Assembly: GCF_003589595.1 (NCBI RefSeq)
Contig: NW_020653750.1
Coordinates: 5,406,363-5,470,362 of the forward strand
DNA from: Hyposmocoma kahamanoa
Lineage: Eukaryota > Arthropoda > Insecta > Lepidoptera > Cosmopterigidae
Length of the DNA stretch: 64,000 nt
Direction: 5' to 3'
Below are positions 1 through 12,476 of this stretch, one piece after another (position 1 is the stretch's first letter; the number at the start of each line of letters is the position of its first letter). The position numbers and the translations under genes were made by a program. The notes under the pieces are model-generated. The model saw only the letters and a program-made list of their open reading frames with translations. It was not told the origin of the DNA and searched no databases.

Positions 1-282
1 TATTCACATAATTCGATTAAGTATTTCATGCTGTATACTCTATATTCTAATTGTGATGTTCATAACTTCTTATCGTCGAAATTTAAATTTATCATCCATC
101 TTTTAAAAGATTAAATTTGTAATATACGAATATACTAAAGACGTTAAACGAATAGGAAAAAGAAAAAAACAATCAGATGAAGAAGATGACTATTATAAAA
201 ACCAACCATTTCCTGAAACACTCAGGAATGTATATGATACATAGTCTCCTTAATTTTTTAAGCACATCAAAGAACATTTCAA

Positions 283-640
283 GAAGAGATAAATGGTGGA
301 AAAGAAGTCGTTAACAATATTGCTCTCCGTTATAATAAAAAAGTAACGTTTAACAATAAATAGCACAATAGTCATAGTAGAATGAACAAACGTTGTTATC
401 AGTATCACCATAAAAAAACCAGAGCAAGATATCAGAACGAGAATTCAAAAAGAATAGAGCAAATAGTATCAATTCCTATATCTGGAATAACTAATAATGG
501 TATTACTGATGGAGTTATTTCGACAGCACTCAACGCTCAATAATCTAGTTATATACTAATACAAAGTACCCAAGACAAGAAAGTAGAGAAAATTTTAGTT
601 AAACACTTATTCTTGCTTTTTTTAGGGACAAAGTATGCAG
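283..640 (+). other. Interrupted open stretch, unassigned
   Basis: One frame reads through about 115 codons with only two stops (EEINGGKEVVNNIALRYNKK; later IPISGITNNGITDGVISTAL). The composition is polar and repetitive. No family is recognised; it could be a decayed element reading frame. Confidence 0.15.
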
Positions 641-1919
641 TAATATAGATTTTTAATGTGAAAGTAAATACTCCGACTAAAACTTTAACCTCTATGTTCG
701 GGTCACACTGACTTGGCAACAGAAACGAGAGATGCTTGTAAAAACTTATCCAGTTTGATCTACAAGGGGATCTGAATGTAATAAATTTTATGAACAAGAA
801 AAAATAACCTAAAGATGGACCTGTCTTTTACTAGATAAGAACACAGAACAATAATTACAGTAGAAGTGCTCAGTAGGCGTGAATAGGCGTGACACTTGTG
901 CCAACTGTACGCGCAGTTCCACATACTTGAGCTTAGTAAGTCGTTTTCGCTTGTATGTTATGGTAGTATCAATTACCTCGTGCAAGACCTCGAAAATCGT
1001 AGAAAAGTGCCTTATTTACGACTCTGGAGCAACGATATTATACTGCTCACTGTGTCAGGGTGCAAAAATGATAGCCGCACTTGTAATATTTTATTTAATT
1101 TTAATGAATTTTTAGATTTCTGTTTATCGTAATATTTTTTTATTACAGAAACGAATGTAAACCTTATACCGCTGCAATATAGTACATTCTTTTTTTGAAA
1201 AAATAAGTAAGCATCTCGAATTTTCTACGTTCGTCGTCATTCAGCTATTGACCGCTAGATGGCAGCACATTGATTGAAATTTCAATATAAAATCAAAAAT
1301 AAAAATCATAATTTGAAATAATAGGTATTGAACTTTCAATGATATGCCAACAAATTTAAATTACGTTAACAGTCAACAATGTTTTACTTTTTTTAATTCA
1401 AAAATTTTTTTTTTTATACAGTTGCCTAAAACGTGATATTTTTTGTACTACAAATCGTGCGGAAAGTTGGATTTTTCGCACTAGTGCTTTTTACTGTTCT
1501 ATCTATTTTTTAATTTACTGTTGTTTCAAGTCTTAAACATAGAACTAAAGAGGTTGTATATTTATTTAATATTTATGTGCTTTGTGACGTAAGTCATTCG
1601 TCATTAAAACTGATATTTACTTACAAACATGTTATTTGTTTAAATTGCATAGGTGTTTTATAAAAACAACGGGCTACATTTAAAAATACCAAAATATTTT
1701 CCATAATGATGGCTGATTGAGTATTAACAATGACCGGAGGTGAGTATTACGCGAGAACACTGCGCGCCACTAAAATAGTAATTTTAATGTGGCTGAATAC
1801 TGGCAACAGTTGCCATTGTACGAATTTTTATGAGACAAAGAAATAAAATGAGTTTTTTTTAAATACTGTTTTATTTTACTTTCAATGTAGTTTTTTCGCA
1901 AATATATTAAAAAACGTCG
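640..1919. other. No gene recognised
   Basis: AT-rich sequence with only short frames. The words GTGCGGAAAGTTGG and TTTTTCGCACTAGTGC (about 1458-1490) may belong with the hairpin at 1920. Confidence 0.4.
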
Positions 1920-2012
1920 TTTGATACACGTGCGGATTTGTCATTTTCACTTGTCTCGAGTCTTGACTCTCGAGACTCGTGAATAATGACTAACTTTCCG
2001 CACTTGTATCAG
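1920..2012. repeat. Inverted repeat (hairpin)
   Basis: GATACACGTGCGG ... TTGTCATTTTCAC ... GTCTCGAG faces CTCGAGAC ... GTGAATAATGA ... CCGCACTTGTATC. Related words (GTGCGGAAAGTTGG) occur at about 1458, so this may be one end of a larger element. Confidence 0.5.
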
Positions 2013-2039
2013 AAATAACTATATTTAAAGGCTAAACAA

Positions 2040-2185
2040 ATTATACTTAAAATCGTGAAGTTTCATTTATAGAATACTACGGCAAATTCCCCTGTGAAGA
2101 ACGAGTAAGAAACTCTCGAGGTAGGTAGCTCTTTACAAATGTTCACGTTTATCATTTGAAATATTGATTTTCAAATACAATAAAT
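2040..2185 (-). mobile_element. Jockey LINE 3' UTR fragment, diverged
   Basis: ACGGCAAATTCCCCTGTGAA, GAGTAAGAAACTCTCGAGGT and GTAGCTCTTTACAAATGTTC match the same LINE 3' UTR in reverse with more divergence. A family B 3' end follows directly. Confidence 0.5.
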
Positions 2186-2189
2186 TAAA

Positions 2190-2307
2190 CGGGCGCAGTG
2201 GCAGTGCCCCACAGATCTTTGTAATTTAAAGCTCTGACTGGTACTGCAACTGTTATGGACAGCCGTGCCGCTTGTTAGTCCCATCACTGGGTATCATAAA
2301 AAAAGCT
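2190..2307 (+). mobile_element. Family B repeat, 3' part
   Basis: ACGGGCGCAGTGGCAGTGCC, ATCTTTGTAATTTAAAGCTC and CACTGGGTATCATAAAAAA match the 3' half of the ~300 bp family B repeat seen throughout the window. The 5' half is absent. Confidence 0.75.
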
Positions 2308-3499
2308 AAAAGAGCGAAACGTATCACTACCATGGATTTTTGACATTCAAGTACATAAAAGCAGCGTAATAAACCTTTTGTGCAAAGTTTTTGTTGTACG
2401 ATGGTTTTAAATCTCGTAAAAGGCAAAAATTTTTTATCTCGACGGGAATTGTATTATGGGAATTATTTTATTATAAAATTAAAGGAATTTAGTTTTATTT
2501 TATTAAAGTAGGAAAAATCAGTACTTTCGTTTAAAATTTTTGAAATGTACAAAGAAAAAAAATATATTAGGTATTATTTTTAGAGTCCATACACGAAAAA
2601 AACCTAAATGGAAATTACCAAGCTCAAATACCTTTGAGCTATTCGAGTTTTATAGAAGTTGGCGATTAGGTAAAGTTCCTTTAAAAAGTGTACACGTCGA
2701 TATTTAATACGGACTGAAAAAATAGGATTCGGTTGCTAATGAGAAGTGAGCAAATCCAAAGAAAATGTACCTGCATTTCTATTTAAAACACGTAAGAGAA
2801 TAATGACAATGCAAAAAAAACGTATACTTAAATTGTGAATTTCAATTTAAACTCATTACAATTATGAAAAAATATTTGTAGCGACTGCTGCGATTCTTAA
2901 ATAAATATAAAATAAAGTTTCTTTTTTTTTTCAATATTTTCACCTACTACCGTAAAACTGGAATGTCTCATAAAGCTTGTATTAAAAAAAAAATGTTCAC
3001 GGTTCTTACCTTAAACTATTTTTTCCATTCTCTAGGTTCTTACACTGTTCTGACTTTTTGATTAATACAAAAATCACTTGTCAGCTAATCTGTATGAATT
3101 GCCTATCAAAGCTAATCTTTGTAAATAGAGCGCCCTTAATATTAGTAGGTATATTTTTCCTTCTTTTTTCTGTTAAAACGGTATCATAATTTATCAGTGT
3201 ATTGCCTTGTGCTAGCGATACTACACGTAAAGACAAACACGTACTAATAGAAACTTTATTTGTATTGATGACTTCATGCGAACATGATCCTACCATAATT
3301 AATGAAATACATCAGTGAGGTAAGGCCAACCAAGTGAACTGTTTCCCAGTTGCATCAACAAAGTCAGAATCAATAAACACTTGATTAAACTATTGTCAAA
3401 GCTGGCTATTTTCCCAGAGGACGTAGTAATATATATTGCATTGGTAAAGTTCATTTGTAGTAGGAATTATAAACTCATATTCTAATATAATTTTAGGTA

Positions 3500-4440
3500 C
3501 TTAATATAAAATACTTAATATAATTTTGCTGACGTGCAGTTGATACTAACGGAAAAATGGCGTTTTATTACGACGTCGATGAGTCTGTACGTATGTTACC
3601 GCGGCAATGTTATTTATTTCATTGCGGTAGAACAGTGGAAAACCAGACCTGAAACTCACTGTGAATTACTTCAGGAGAACCAAATTGTTTTCCTTGCAGA
3701 TATTTGCCCAAATTGCGAAAGAAGTGGTAGTGGGTAGGTGCCAAATCACTTAGGTAAGTATTAAATGGCGAAGAATTTCGATTGCTGATTTGTAACTTCA
3801 GTAAGGTGGAGATGGTTTATTTGGAAGCGAGTTAGCGTTATTGTATGGAAACGGAAATGGTGAAGCTCGACTGACGTAATTATTTCTCTAACAAGATATA
3901 TAAGTTCGATGTTCTTCATAATAGCCATCAGAATGTCATGGTTGTACCGGATATAAGGAAGCTACCGTGGGTACTTGGTAGCTGAACCACCAAACATTTA
4001 CCAACACTTTTTTCTCTGTTTTGGACACTGTTTGGGCTTGTCGCCAGAATTGAACCACCGCGTTAATCATTTGCGATTATCATAAAAAAACCATTTTTCA
4101 CCATAACTAATGATGTGATCTAAGAGTTATTCTTCTCGGTGTTGTTTCATTAATAGATGTGCAAGCTTTAATGTGGGTTGTTCCTCAATTTTTCTAGTTT
4201 TTTAATTTGACCGATTTGGGTAACTGAGTTTTGCAGAAATGTTTAGATCAAACTATGCTGTTAATTCTTTAGTAGATTGTGATAAATTGACTTCACCAAT
4301 AGCTCGCAACTCGTCACTATTCACCGAATTTCAGCAGTATCACTTAATAATATCACAGCAATGCAAAATCAACCGCAACGAAAAAGTTAACATTTTAAAT
4401 GTACGAGTCGAATTTATTTGAAAAATAAATAAATTTTGGT
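3500..4440 (-). mobile_element. Degraded mariner transposon, all three catalytic residues lost
   Basis: Minus-strand translation gives disconnected mariner transposase pieces in the right order. Near 4107-4078 is SYGEKWFFYDNRK (family consensus has Asp where this has GEKW), followed by RWFNSGDKPKQCPK. Near 3850-3830 is YNNANS in place of HDNAR. Near 3760-3640 are SDLAPTHYHFFR, where THY replaces TDY, and LGKYLQGKQFGSPE. Frames shift several times and stops interrupt. All three positions of the DD34D triad are therefore substituted (Gly, Asn, His). Terminal inverted repeats could not be placed securely, so the ends are approximate. It is an old inactive copy. Confidence 0.75.
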
Positions 4441-5329
4441 GATCTGTATCTTACACTAAACGTACCTTATTTAATTTAACAGTGGCCAAAACTTTCAAAC
4501 GGTAACTTTATACTTTAACAGGATTTTACAGAACTAAAGAGTCTCTCGGCAACAATTATATTCATCTGGAAAAACTTCAAAGATTCCGAAGTTAAGACAT
4601 GGTTGGGACTAAAAATTCTATAATACAATAGTACAGTAATATTCTATGATAATCAATCCATATCAATGGTACTGTATGGTAGAGAGCATTGCAAAGAGAG
4701 CGTTGAAAAGTTTTTTCTGCATTAAAGTCTATTTAATGCAGGCCAAGTTTATAAAGTGCAAGTGGGATACAGTTAACAGGTAACCCTGCCGTAAATAAAA
4801 AATCCGATTTGTCTAGCCGAATTATTTAATGGTCACTTTGTTGGATAATTTCCTCTTTAATCTCTATAGAAAAAACTACATTCGTTCAGTTCTACGTCCA
4901 AGAAAATAAAATATAGTTCCAAATACCCTGATAAACTCCTTTGTATTTGTAACTAAAACGGCAGTGTATATGTATTCGTAGTGACACTTTGTTCAGTCAG
5001 TACTTTGTACAAAGGTTTTTCAACCGTATTTTTTACTTTGTGTCTCACACCAAGGGGAACTCCAAGCTGTACCGAACAATTGATCAGTTATGCTGAAATG
5101 GAGAGCTTTTGTATTGTGTCAGAGTTATTTTGCTTTCTTTATTCACCTTAACGAGTTTTGTTTTAGAGTTAACTTTACAAATTGTTGTTACGCTTTAATA
5201 ATTTTGAAAGGAATTTTAATTCTTGCAGTTTATTTACAAATTGAAACCCAAACTCAAATAATAATATTTATTACATTGGCAAGGAAATTACTCTTCAAAT
5301 CAAAGTTGTATTGATTAAAGTCTACTGCT

Positions 5330-5475
5330 TATTCGTAAGGCAGATTCCCCTGACAATAATGAAAAAGATACTCTGGGGGTTGCTCTTTGTAAGTATACAC
5401 TTGGATACATTTATCACAATATTATTTCAAACATCTTAGATCGAGAACACCTGCAAGAGTTGAACGGGTGAATTA
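5330..5475 (-). mobile_element. Jockey LINE 3' UTR fragment
   Basis: TTCGTAAGGCAGATTCCCCT and GGGGGTTGCTCTTTGTAA are the inverse of the 3' UTR of the LINE at 50320-50400 (AGAGCAACCCC ... AGGGGAATCTGCCTTACGAA). Confidence 0.65.
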
Positions 5476-5568
5476 CCACGGATTTTTGTCATCCAAGTAC
5501 ACAGAATACCTATCCTGTCATGCAACACTCTTTTAGAAAACTATGAAGCTAGGTAATATAGGTCTCAC

Positions 5569-5786
5569 CTGTAAAGCGCTGGGCCATGCACAGCTGGTAT
5601 CACCAACAACTTCAACGGCCACAGGTTGATACTCCGCCAGCTCCGAGGCACAGGAACCCTGGGTGACTGAGGCCCCGTACTGGGCCACTTGGATGCTGAT
5701 CGTTGTACCTCGTGGACAGATGAGAGTCACCATTTCTTCGTCACAAGCTGCTTTTTGATGTGTTCGAAGTGTGCCAAGTAGCAGTT
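5569..5786 (-). CDS. Internal exon with the start of a SUEL (galactose-binding lectin) domain, eva-1-like
   Basis: On the minus strand a 218 bp exon is bounded by acceptor TTCTTTGTCAACAG and donor GTGAGA. It reads as two bases of a split codon plus 72 codons with no stop. The peptide includes RTHQKAACDEEMVTLICP, then GTTISIQVAQYG and CAWPSALQ. A leading Cys with acidic residues, CPxGTxIxI, AxYG and C-x-x-P-x-AL is the order of conserved elements at the start of SUEL lectin domains in eva-1, latrophilins and rhamnose-binding lectins. The GTLRTHQ-AACDE lead-in resembles eva-1 homologues most. Such proteins are secreted or membrane-anchored and bind extracellular ligands; EVA-1 is a SLT-1/Slit co-receptor in C. 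elegans. The Arg usually following YG is Ala here. The rest of the domain must lie in exons below 5569, which I could not identify, and the signal-peptide exon should lie above 5786. Confidence 0.8.
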
Positions 5787-5945
5787 CTGTTGACAAAGAA
5801 AGAACTGTTATTAACGTACATTTCTAAAATATTATTCGTATTTAAATTTATACTCATGGACATATTTAGAGGAACGCGCTATCTAGAGTGGTTCGTATAA
5901 ACGTTTAATCCAAATCAAAAGGCGATATAAGCCATTGGTTCCGTT

Positions 5946-6190
5946 TACACCGTCACTCTGTCGCGCGTGATGCCGTACAGGATTGCGCGCGGGTGAGCAC
6001 GTGCAATGGTGTGCGATTACCTGTTTGAAGTTTTTTAAACTAACGTTCTTTCGCGCGTGATTACTCGTGTTCGTTTTTGTTATAATGAAAAGCGTCCGTG
6101 TAAAGGCTAATCGCGCAGAATAGACCGCGTGTTGAAGTGCACGACACCTTCCAACATCTTTACACGCGCGATAGAGTGTTTGCGTAAAGC
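5946..6190. mobile_element. Candidate MITE with CpG-rich inverted ends
   Basis: GTTTACACCGTCACTCTGTC and GCGCGTG at the left resemble the inverse of CACGCGCGATAGAGTGTTTG and CGTAAAG at the right. The interior is CpG-rich (GCGCGTGA twice). Target duplication not clear. Lies ~160 bp upstream of the lectin exon (minus-strand sense). Confidence 0.45.
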
Positions 6191-6359
6191 GCACTATTAT
6201 TTTTTCAAATTAAACGTTCTGCAGGCCTGTAAAGGCCGTATTGGCAGAATCGTAATATATGTTCAATTGGCAAATATGAATTTTCAAATAAAACAAAAAA
6301 GTCAATTCATTTATTTGACTGCGGTCTCCATAGAACACTGTCAAATAGATGAATAGGTT

Positions 6360-9300
6360 TTTTCTTTTGTTTCAAAATGTGTTATACGAATTGTCAATTA
6401 ATCATACTATGATTCTGCTAATGCGGCGTTTTTAGGCCCACTGACGCATAATTATGTGGCCAGTGACTCATATGAACACTGTTATCATAAATTTTACCTT
6501 TTAACGCTTTTATAAACATGCCCATGAAGTATATTTATATTTTAGTTTCTTGATTAGGTAAGCCTTGGAATGTTTATGCAAACCGTGAGGCTGTTAGGAA
6601 TCCTCATCCAATGGATACTGTCAATCCTTACTCCATTGAATCAGTCATAATAATGACGAAGTCAAGGGTACGGAACTATGATAATGAGAACTAGATATAA
6701 GAAAAAAATATCCTACAACTTTCACATAAATTTTTTTGGTCTCGTCTCGATAAACAAAAAAATAAAATTTGAAAAAATTGTGATTAATGTATTATTACCC
6801 TGGGAGACGAAAACACGCATTTCCTTAACTTGATTTTAATATCTCACAAAAATAATCCATCAATTTAAAAATCGAAATCAATCCATTATTATTGAGAATT
6901 ATTGAGCATTGTCCCATCGGCTTACGATTTCACATTGCCGAAAATAGTAACAGTAGTCAACCGTCGAATCAATATTTATAAAACATGAACTTTCTCACCT
7001 TTAAACATGCACTAAAACAGTTCAAAGCTCAATATAAGACTGTAATAAAAAAAACAGACATTTGTTAGTTTATTACGGCTACAGTTGACCACGCTATGGC
7101 GAGTTGTTGATAATCGTGTCTAATTCACCTTATGATATACATACATGATGATGTTTAGTGCAGTTAGTTATGTACCGGTACAAAGCATCATAATACGTGT
7201 TTTCAGGTAAAAACATCCGTTAATTCAAACACACAATTTCACTAGGTGACTTTAAGCAATTGTTTTCTTGACGAAGCCTACGTTGCGGATTAACAAATGT
7301 TAACTTTATATCTGAACTAACAAGGTAAACTTTAACTCCGCAGCGATCTGTAGAGCAATGAAATTATAATATCAAATAATGAAATAGGATGATAATCAAC
7401 TTCTATACAACTCGAATAGCTTCTAGCTTGGACGGTAGTAGAAAGTACTGTAAACATGGTACGTGTGGAGAACAAACTCGAGCGGGAATCGAGTCAAAGG
7501 AAGTGCCTTTAATGGCAGCTAAAACGTGTCAGAAAAGGCGCTTCCAGCTGCTCACCGAGGCGTGTTGGTCGCAGCTCTCTACTCTATGTAGTGAGCTGCG
7601 ACTCGTGTGGTAGTGAATATTGGATAACGTGGAAATAAGGCGAACGCTGTAGAAGTGAGAGTGTTACGAGTGTATGTAGTGTAACTTTTAGAGACTGAAT
7701 GAGGAACATTGTATTAAAATAGCGCAATGATGTGAAAGTTGACGTGCTTCGACGTGTTAGTCATATGGAAAGGGTTTATGTTGTTAAAATCACGACATAA
7801 ATTTATAGAGCGAATGCGGATGGAAAAGTTGATCTCGACCACGACGATGCAACCAAGTGAAGGCTGTTCTTAAAAAGATATAGTCAAAAGGTACGCGAGG
7901 GTGTGTGGAAACGTAAAAGATAAGTCATCTGTTTAGCGGGTGGGTGTCCGTAGTCTCTCTGTATCCCAGTAGTTTGATGTTGCTGTGTGATACCCAGCGG
8001 GTTTAAGTGAGTCAACACGTATTGTGTAGTAAGTGTGTAAAAAGCTATTTCTTCAAGAGATACTACAAGAGCCAGATAGTCCAGTTTGTAAACTACATGT
8101 TTGTAAACTACACTACACAGAGATGAAGATTGTATGTACTTGAAATCCAAAGTAAAAGTCTATCAAAATCTGTGAACAAATGGGGATATTAAATATGGTT
8201 ATTAATCACTGGAATAATTGAAATAAAGGTTCTTAAAAATATATTTCTTGCATTGCTAGGGCATGACAAGTTTTAATTTCGTGTAATAACGATTCGCTAC
8301 ACATAAATGTATAAAGTCTCAATTTATTAGCCGAATACACGAGTTGTCTTCACGATTCGTCGTTTCAAACTAATCGAAACAACGAACGGTAATATGAATG
8401 AAATGTATGTGATTATGTCGTTAACGATTAACTTGAACGCTAGGGGGAGCGACTGATGGACACTATTATCGTGACGATCGATCGAAACGAGGAATCTTCT
8501 GACTATGGGGGTCCTTATTAGGGACATGTTCTGTATCTGTACAATGATATTACTTGTGTATTTGCTCTGATCCCAAAGGAAGTTAGTAAGACACTTGTGT
8601 TATGACGGTACCACAAACACTCAGACCCCGAGAAAATATAGAAAATTTAGTTTTGTTTTCCACATTGCCTCCCCAACCCAGGAATGAAACCAGTTCGTTA
8701 AAATATTTTTGATAGTATGATTTGTTACAGCAACGACTGACATTATTGACCGCAAAATAGCTATTTCATATATTTGGGTCAGGGGGTATCAACATTTAAT
8801 TCGTCTGAAGATATTTTTTACGTTCATTTTAGACTTCTTTTGCAGATGCACCAATGAGTCAATAGAGTTCTTATTTGCGTCGTCATTGTATGACTATTTA
8901 TCCTTTGAGTAGGTTTTACCCTAGTATTCTAGAAGTTAATTTATATCATACATGAGAGTGGTAAAGGGCGCGTTGTTTCCGACATCTAAAACATTTCTTT
9001 ATTTTCAACACCTTCAACTTTAAGTAAAATTATTATATTTACTGTTTTATTACAAATTATACAACAATCTTTACAGAAAATTCAATTAATCTTTGAGTAG
9101 CCGCCCGACACGTAATTTATTGTAAGCAATTTTCACCAAAATTAACACAACAGTGTTTGTTTACATAACATTAAGTTGTAAACCTAATAAATTCTCTTTA
9201 ATACCGCTGCATAAATCCCCGTGTTTACATTTTAAAGTTTACAACCATCTATAACCATCAGGACTATCGGGCCACACACTCCATGTGGTGTAATAAAACT

Positions 9301-9900
9301 AAGTCTGTAGGATAAAAATGTTTAGTATAAACATCTGTTCTATCTATAATGTTTATAATCCATTGTTGGGAAAATTAAACTTTGTTTGCAAACATAGTTT
9401 GAAACTTTTACGAAATATGCTGTGGGAGAGTGTTCCCATACAAATGAAATTTGATCTTATTAATTAATCAAACTCCATGATATTCAGTAGACAAGATCTA
9501 GAAACTGATGCCAAGGGTCTTGGTTGATCAGTTGCTCGTTAAATGACACAGTTTTAAAAATACCCTTGTTCAAAAACATATTATTCAAAACACATTATTT
9601 AAAACATCATTGAAAACTGTATCATAAAAAATATATCTACACATTTACTATATTATTGAAATGAAGTTGAAATATAAGAAGTCTGTAATGGTTAACAAGC
9701 CCGCCTCGCGCCTCAGAACCCTCCGGATAATTAAAAAAAATAGCTACGAGTACGTTCGGCGTTCAGAATGATGAAATAGTTTTGGTGGTCTTGTGCGGAA
9801 TAATTTATACATAGGGAGGAATAACTTTGTGGTTAACGTGACAGTGTATTTCCATGCCATGTGTAGAGAATCTCTAACTTCCGAGACACAGATCTTTAAC
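6360..9900. other. No gene recognised
   Basis: Mostly AT-rich unique-looking sequence. A less AT-rich patch (7420-7700) includes GGCGCTTCCAGCTGCTCACC and could be a non-coding exon or regulatory patch, but no splice or coding evidence supports it. An E SINE fragment is at 8591. Confidence 0.4.
8591..8690 (-). mobile_element. Family E SINE, 3' fragment
   Basis: CACTTGTGTTATGACGGTAC, CAGACCCCGAGAAAATATAG and CCACATTGCCTCCCCAAC match the E body in reverse; the head is lost. Confidence 0.5.
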
Positions 9901-9929
9901 CTAATTTAAGGGTTGAAAGGGCCTTGAAA

Positions 9930-10170
9930 TTTTTTGTGACTAATAGTGTAATTACGAGTATAATTATGAATACAAAGATCGAACTCACAGAAAAATTTTC
10001 GTCGACCCGGTGGGACTTGAAGTTGGACCCATGGCTCAGACGGTTAGAGCAATGCTACGGTGCAATATGGACGGATATTGAAGTCGCACCGACCGGGTCG
10101 ACGAAAATTTATCTGTGTGTTCGATGTTTGTGTTATAATAACAACAAAACTAGTGGAGTTACTTAACAAA
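9930..10170 (+). mobile_element. Family J foldback copy with tRNA-like core
   Basis: The arms ATACAAAGATCGAAC and CGAAAATTT...GTTCGATGTTTGTG face each other around a core with GGCTCAGACGGTTAGAGC (A-box-like). Inner arms GTCGACCCGG and CCGGGTCGAC pair perfectly. It ends with ACTAGTGGAGTTAC, the family tail. The core is tRNA-like but has no complete cloverleaf. Confidence 0.6.
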
Positions 10171-10215
10171 AAATCTTAATAGATAATAGTCTAATTTATT
10201 TTTGTACATGTACGA

Positions 10216-10470
10216 TATCATCATCATCATCCACAGGCTGATTTCACCCACTGCTGGGTATAGGCCTCCCGAAGTTTGTGCCATTACTCACGGTCCCGTG
10301 CTAGTCGCATCTATTGACGCCCCGCGACGCGTACTATGTTGTCGTCTCACCTTGGAACAGGGCGCTCGACGCTTCTTTTGCCCATCCTAGGCCACCAATC
10401 AGTCGGCCACCAACCTTGCCTTGCTAAGTGTCCCGCCCAGCCCCATTTGAGTTCCATGAGCCGTACGACA
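10216..10470 (-). mobile_element. Family G: RTE-like LINE 3' end
   Basis: Starts with an ATC-type run (the minus-strand GATGAT tail) and CCCACTGCTGGGTATAGGCC, then a relatively GC-rich body to about 10470. This is the usual form of RTE-type 3' ends in insects; the coding part is not readable. Confidence 0.55.
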
Positions 10471-11794
10471 TAAATCAATTTACTATTCTATTGAATTAAC
10501 AATTTTATATCTAGCTATAAAGATACCAACTACAGTAATAATCTGCACAAAAAGGAGCCTCCCCCCACGTCGTGCTATGGTACGTACTTTCCTATACATC
10601 TGGCGCACCCTGAGCAACAACCTTACACCAATTGGCAAAAATTTTCACCACGATGGTGAGCATTATAGTAAATGCTATCGATACGCTAAAAAGAATAATA
10701 ATTTAATACTAAAAAGAAATGTTTTTATTTTTCAATTGATCGTATTTATTTGTGATATCCATTTTTTATTTAATTTCTTTTTTCACTCGGGTTTTTCTTA
10801 TAATTGCATTAAAAAAAATATTTTCTTGTTTCTGTACCAGCCCGTATAATGCTTGGCACTTAGAGTACATCTCTTTTAAGGTACCGGCCTGCTTAGTAAT
10901 GAGTCTCATTGTTTTAGGATGAATTACCACTTCTGAGAGGCGAATCCAAGAGGCACTCGAACAAAGGACAATAAGAGTGCTTTATTTTTAGCAACAGCTC
11001 ATGTTTCAGTCTTATTTGAAAGAGCAAGATGTATTAAGTATTTTTTTATTATAGTCGATGGTCGGAATAGGGTGTTTCAAACGAGTAAAGAAATATCTAC
11101 ATATGGATACAAGGAATGATATGGAGTGGTTAAAACCACCAAATATTAATTAATTACTTTTTTCGAATTCCAGATTTCCGGAAATAGTTTTACTGCATCG
11201 TAGGATAAATCTATTGACCTAGAAAGTTGACGTTCAATTTTTGCGTGTTGCCAAAAAATCTGTTTACTTTGGTGAAAAGTTACATCACCTACTTACAACA
11301 TTTTTTTACATGGCGCCCATTGACCTACTGGTCAATGATGGCACCACTAGAATTACTTTAAAACCCAACTTCAGTTTCCTAGGTGAGTACTAAAATAGGA
11401 AAAAAGGGGAGATATGTAATGACGCTATGTAAGATCGGGTACCTATGTCGCCACTTTTTAGCTTGTGTGCAATTCAAACTTTCCGCTCTATTATCTAAAA
11501 AAAAACGTGTACACGACGTAAAACAATTTTAAAATTTAACAAAATTAAACTTACAGTCACTTGAATAAGAGTTATATTACAATATTTCAGTTTTTTTTTC
11601 ATCCTGGTTGCATGGCTGCATTCACCAATAGGTGGCTTTTTAGTAAAAATACGACTAGTATATAATAGCTAACTATTACACGTTAGATGGCGCTGAAACT
11701 CATTTTTCGTTACACTAAGAACTCACTGAGCGGTTTTCACCCGCGCGAAGATACATTAAAAAGTGAAACAATGCTGTCAAAAATATAACGTTAA

Positions 11795-11880
11795 AACAAA
11801 ACAGTTCTCGTGGAATCGAACCACGGGTATTGTAACTGGCAGTCCATACAACAAGCCGCTCGACCAATTTACTTGGATAT
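11795..11880 (-). mobile_element. tRNA-like SINE head
   Basis: On the minus strand ATTGGTCGAGCGGCTTG (A box) and GTGGTTCGATTCCACGAGA (B box in a T-arm-like hairpin). There is no complete acceptor stem, so it is a tRNA-derived repeat head or tRNA pseudogene, not a working tRNA. Confidence 0.5.
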
Positions 11881-11957
11881 ATTGTATAAGTAACACTCCA
11901 CAGTATAGTTTATACAATAAAGTTGAAATTGCTTTAATTTTTTTTTAGTTCAATACG

Positions 11958-12035
11958 TAACATGGCTCTCAGAACCAAAAGGTCGGTTTGGTCATATTAG
12001 GGGGTCATGTATCTCATGTATATGACTGTACAATA
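11958..12035 (-). repeat. Family I short repeat
   Basis: GGCTCTCAGAACCAAAAGGT and CGGTTTGGTCATATTAGGGG are the reverse of the words at 17585-17650. Confidence 0.4.
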
Positions 12036-12362
12036 AAATAATTTTCAGTACTGGAAATTAAAGGTAAATATAATTTTTAATTCAGGATTTTGAAGTTTAC
12101 ATAGGAATCCATCGTATTTACTCACCGTCAATCGTATTTATTCATTTTGGGTGTAAGGGAACGCATTATGTGTAGATGCCAATGTATACTGTGTTAAACC
12201 AAATAAACCCTTTTTTCAGTCTGTACATGGTGATATAAGAATAATGTTCAAAGTAGTAAATTAAACCAATTTCAACAAATATCCATCCAATTCTAAATAA
12301 GTTATTTGTAAACCATTTATCCAACTTAACTGCCACCGAACGATATTTGTATGGTCAGCATT

Positions 12363-12434
12363 TACTTCTCTCGTGAGTTTGGGCGTAATTTGGAGCTGTT
12401 TATGCGTGTAAGTGTGTGCATTATATTATTATTC
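12363..12434 (+). mobile_element. Family A SINE, 3' fragment
   Basis: Starts in the body (CTCTCGTGAGTTTGGGCGTA) and ends with GTGTGTGCATTATATTATTATT. The tRNA-like head is missing. Confidence 0.6.
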
Positions 12435-12476
12435 ATCCAACTGTACTTTAAAATTGAATTAAAGTACTTTAGAAGC

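Noticed and set aside
549..797. 82-codon minus-strand frame
   Set aside because: Hydrophobic/aromatic-rich AT-biased frame with no start context or splice support; likely chance.
5883..6194. 103-codon minus-strand frame near the lectin exon
   Set aside because: It coincides with a CpG-rich inverted-ended repeat, has no signal peptide or SUEL sequence, and no splice sites join it to the lectin exon.
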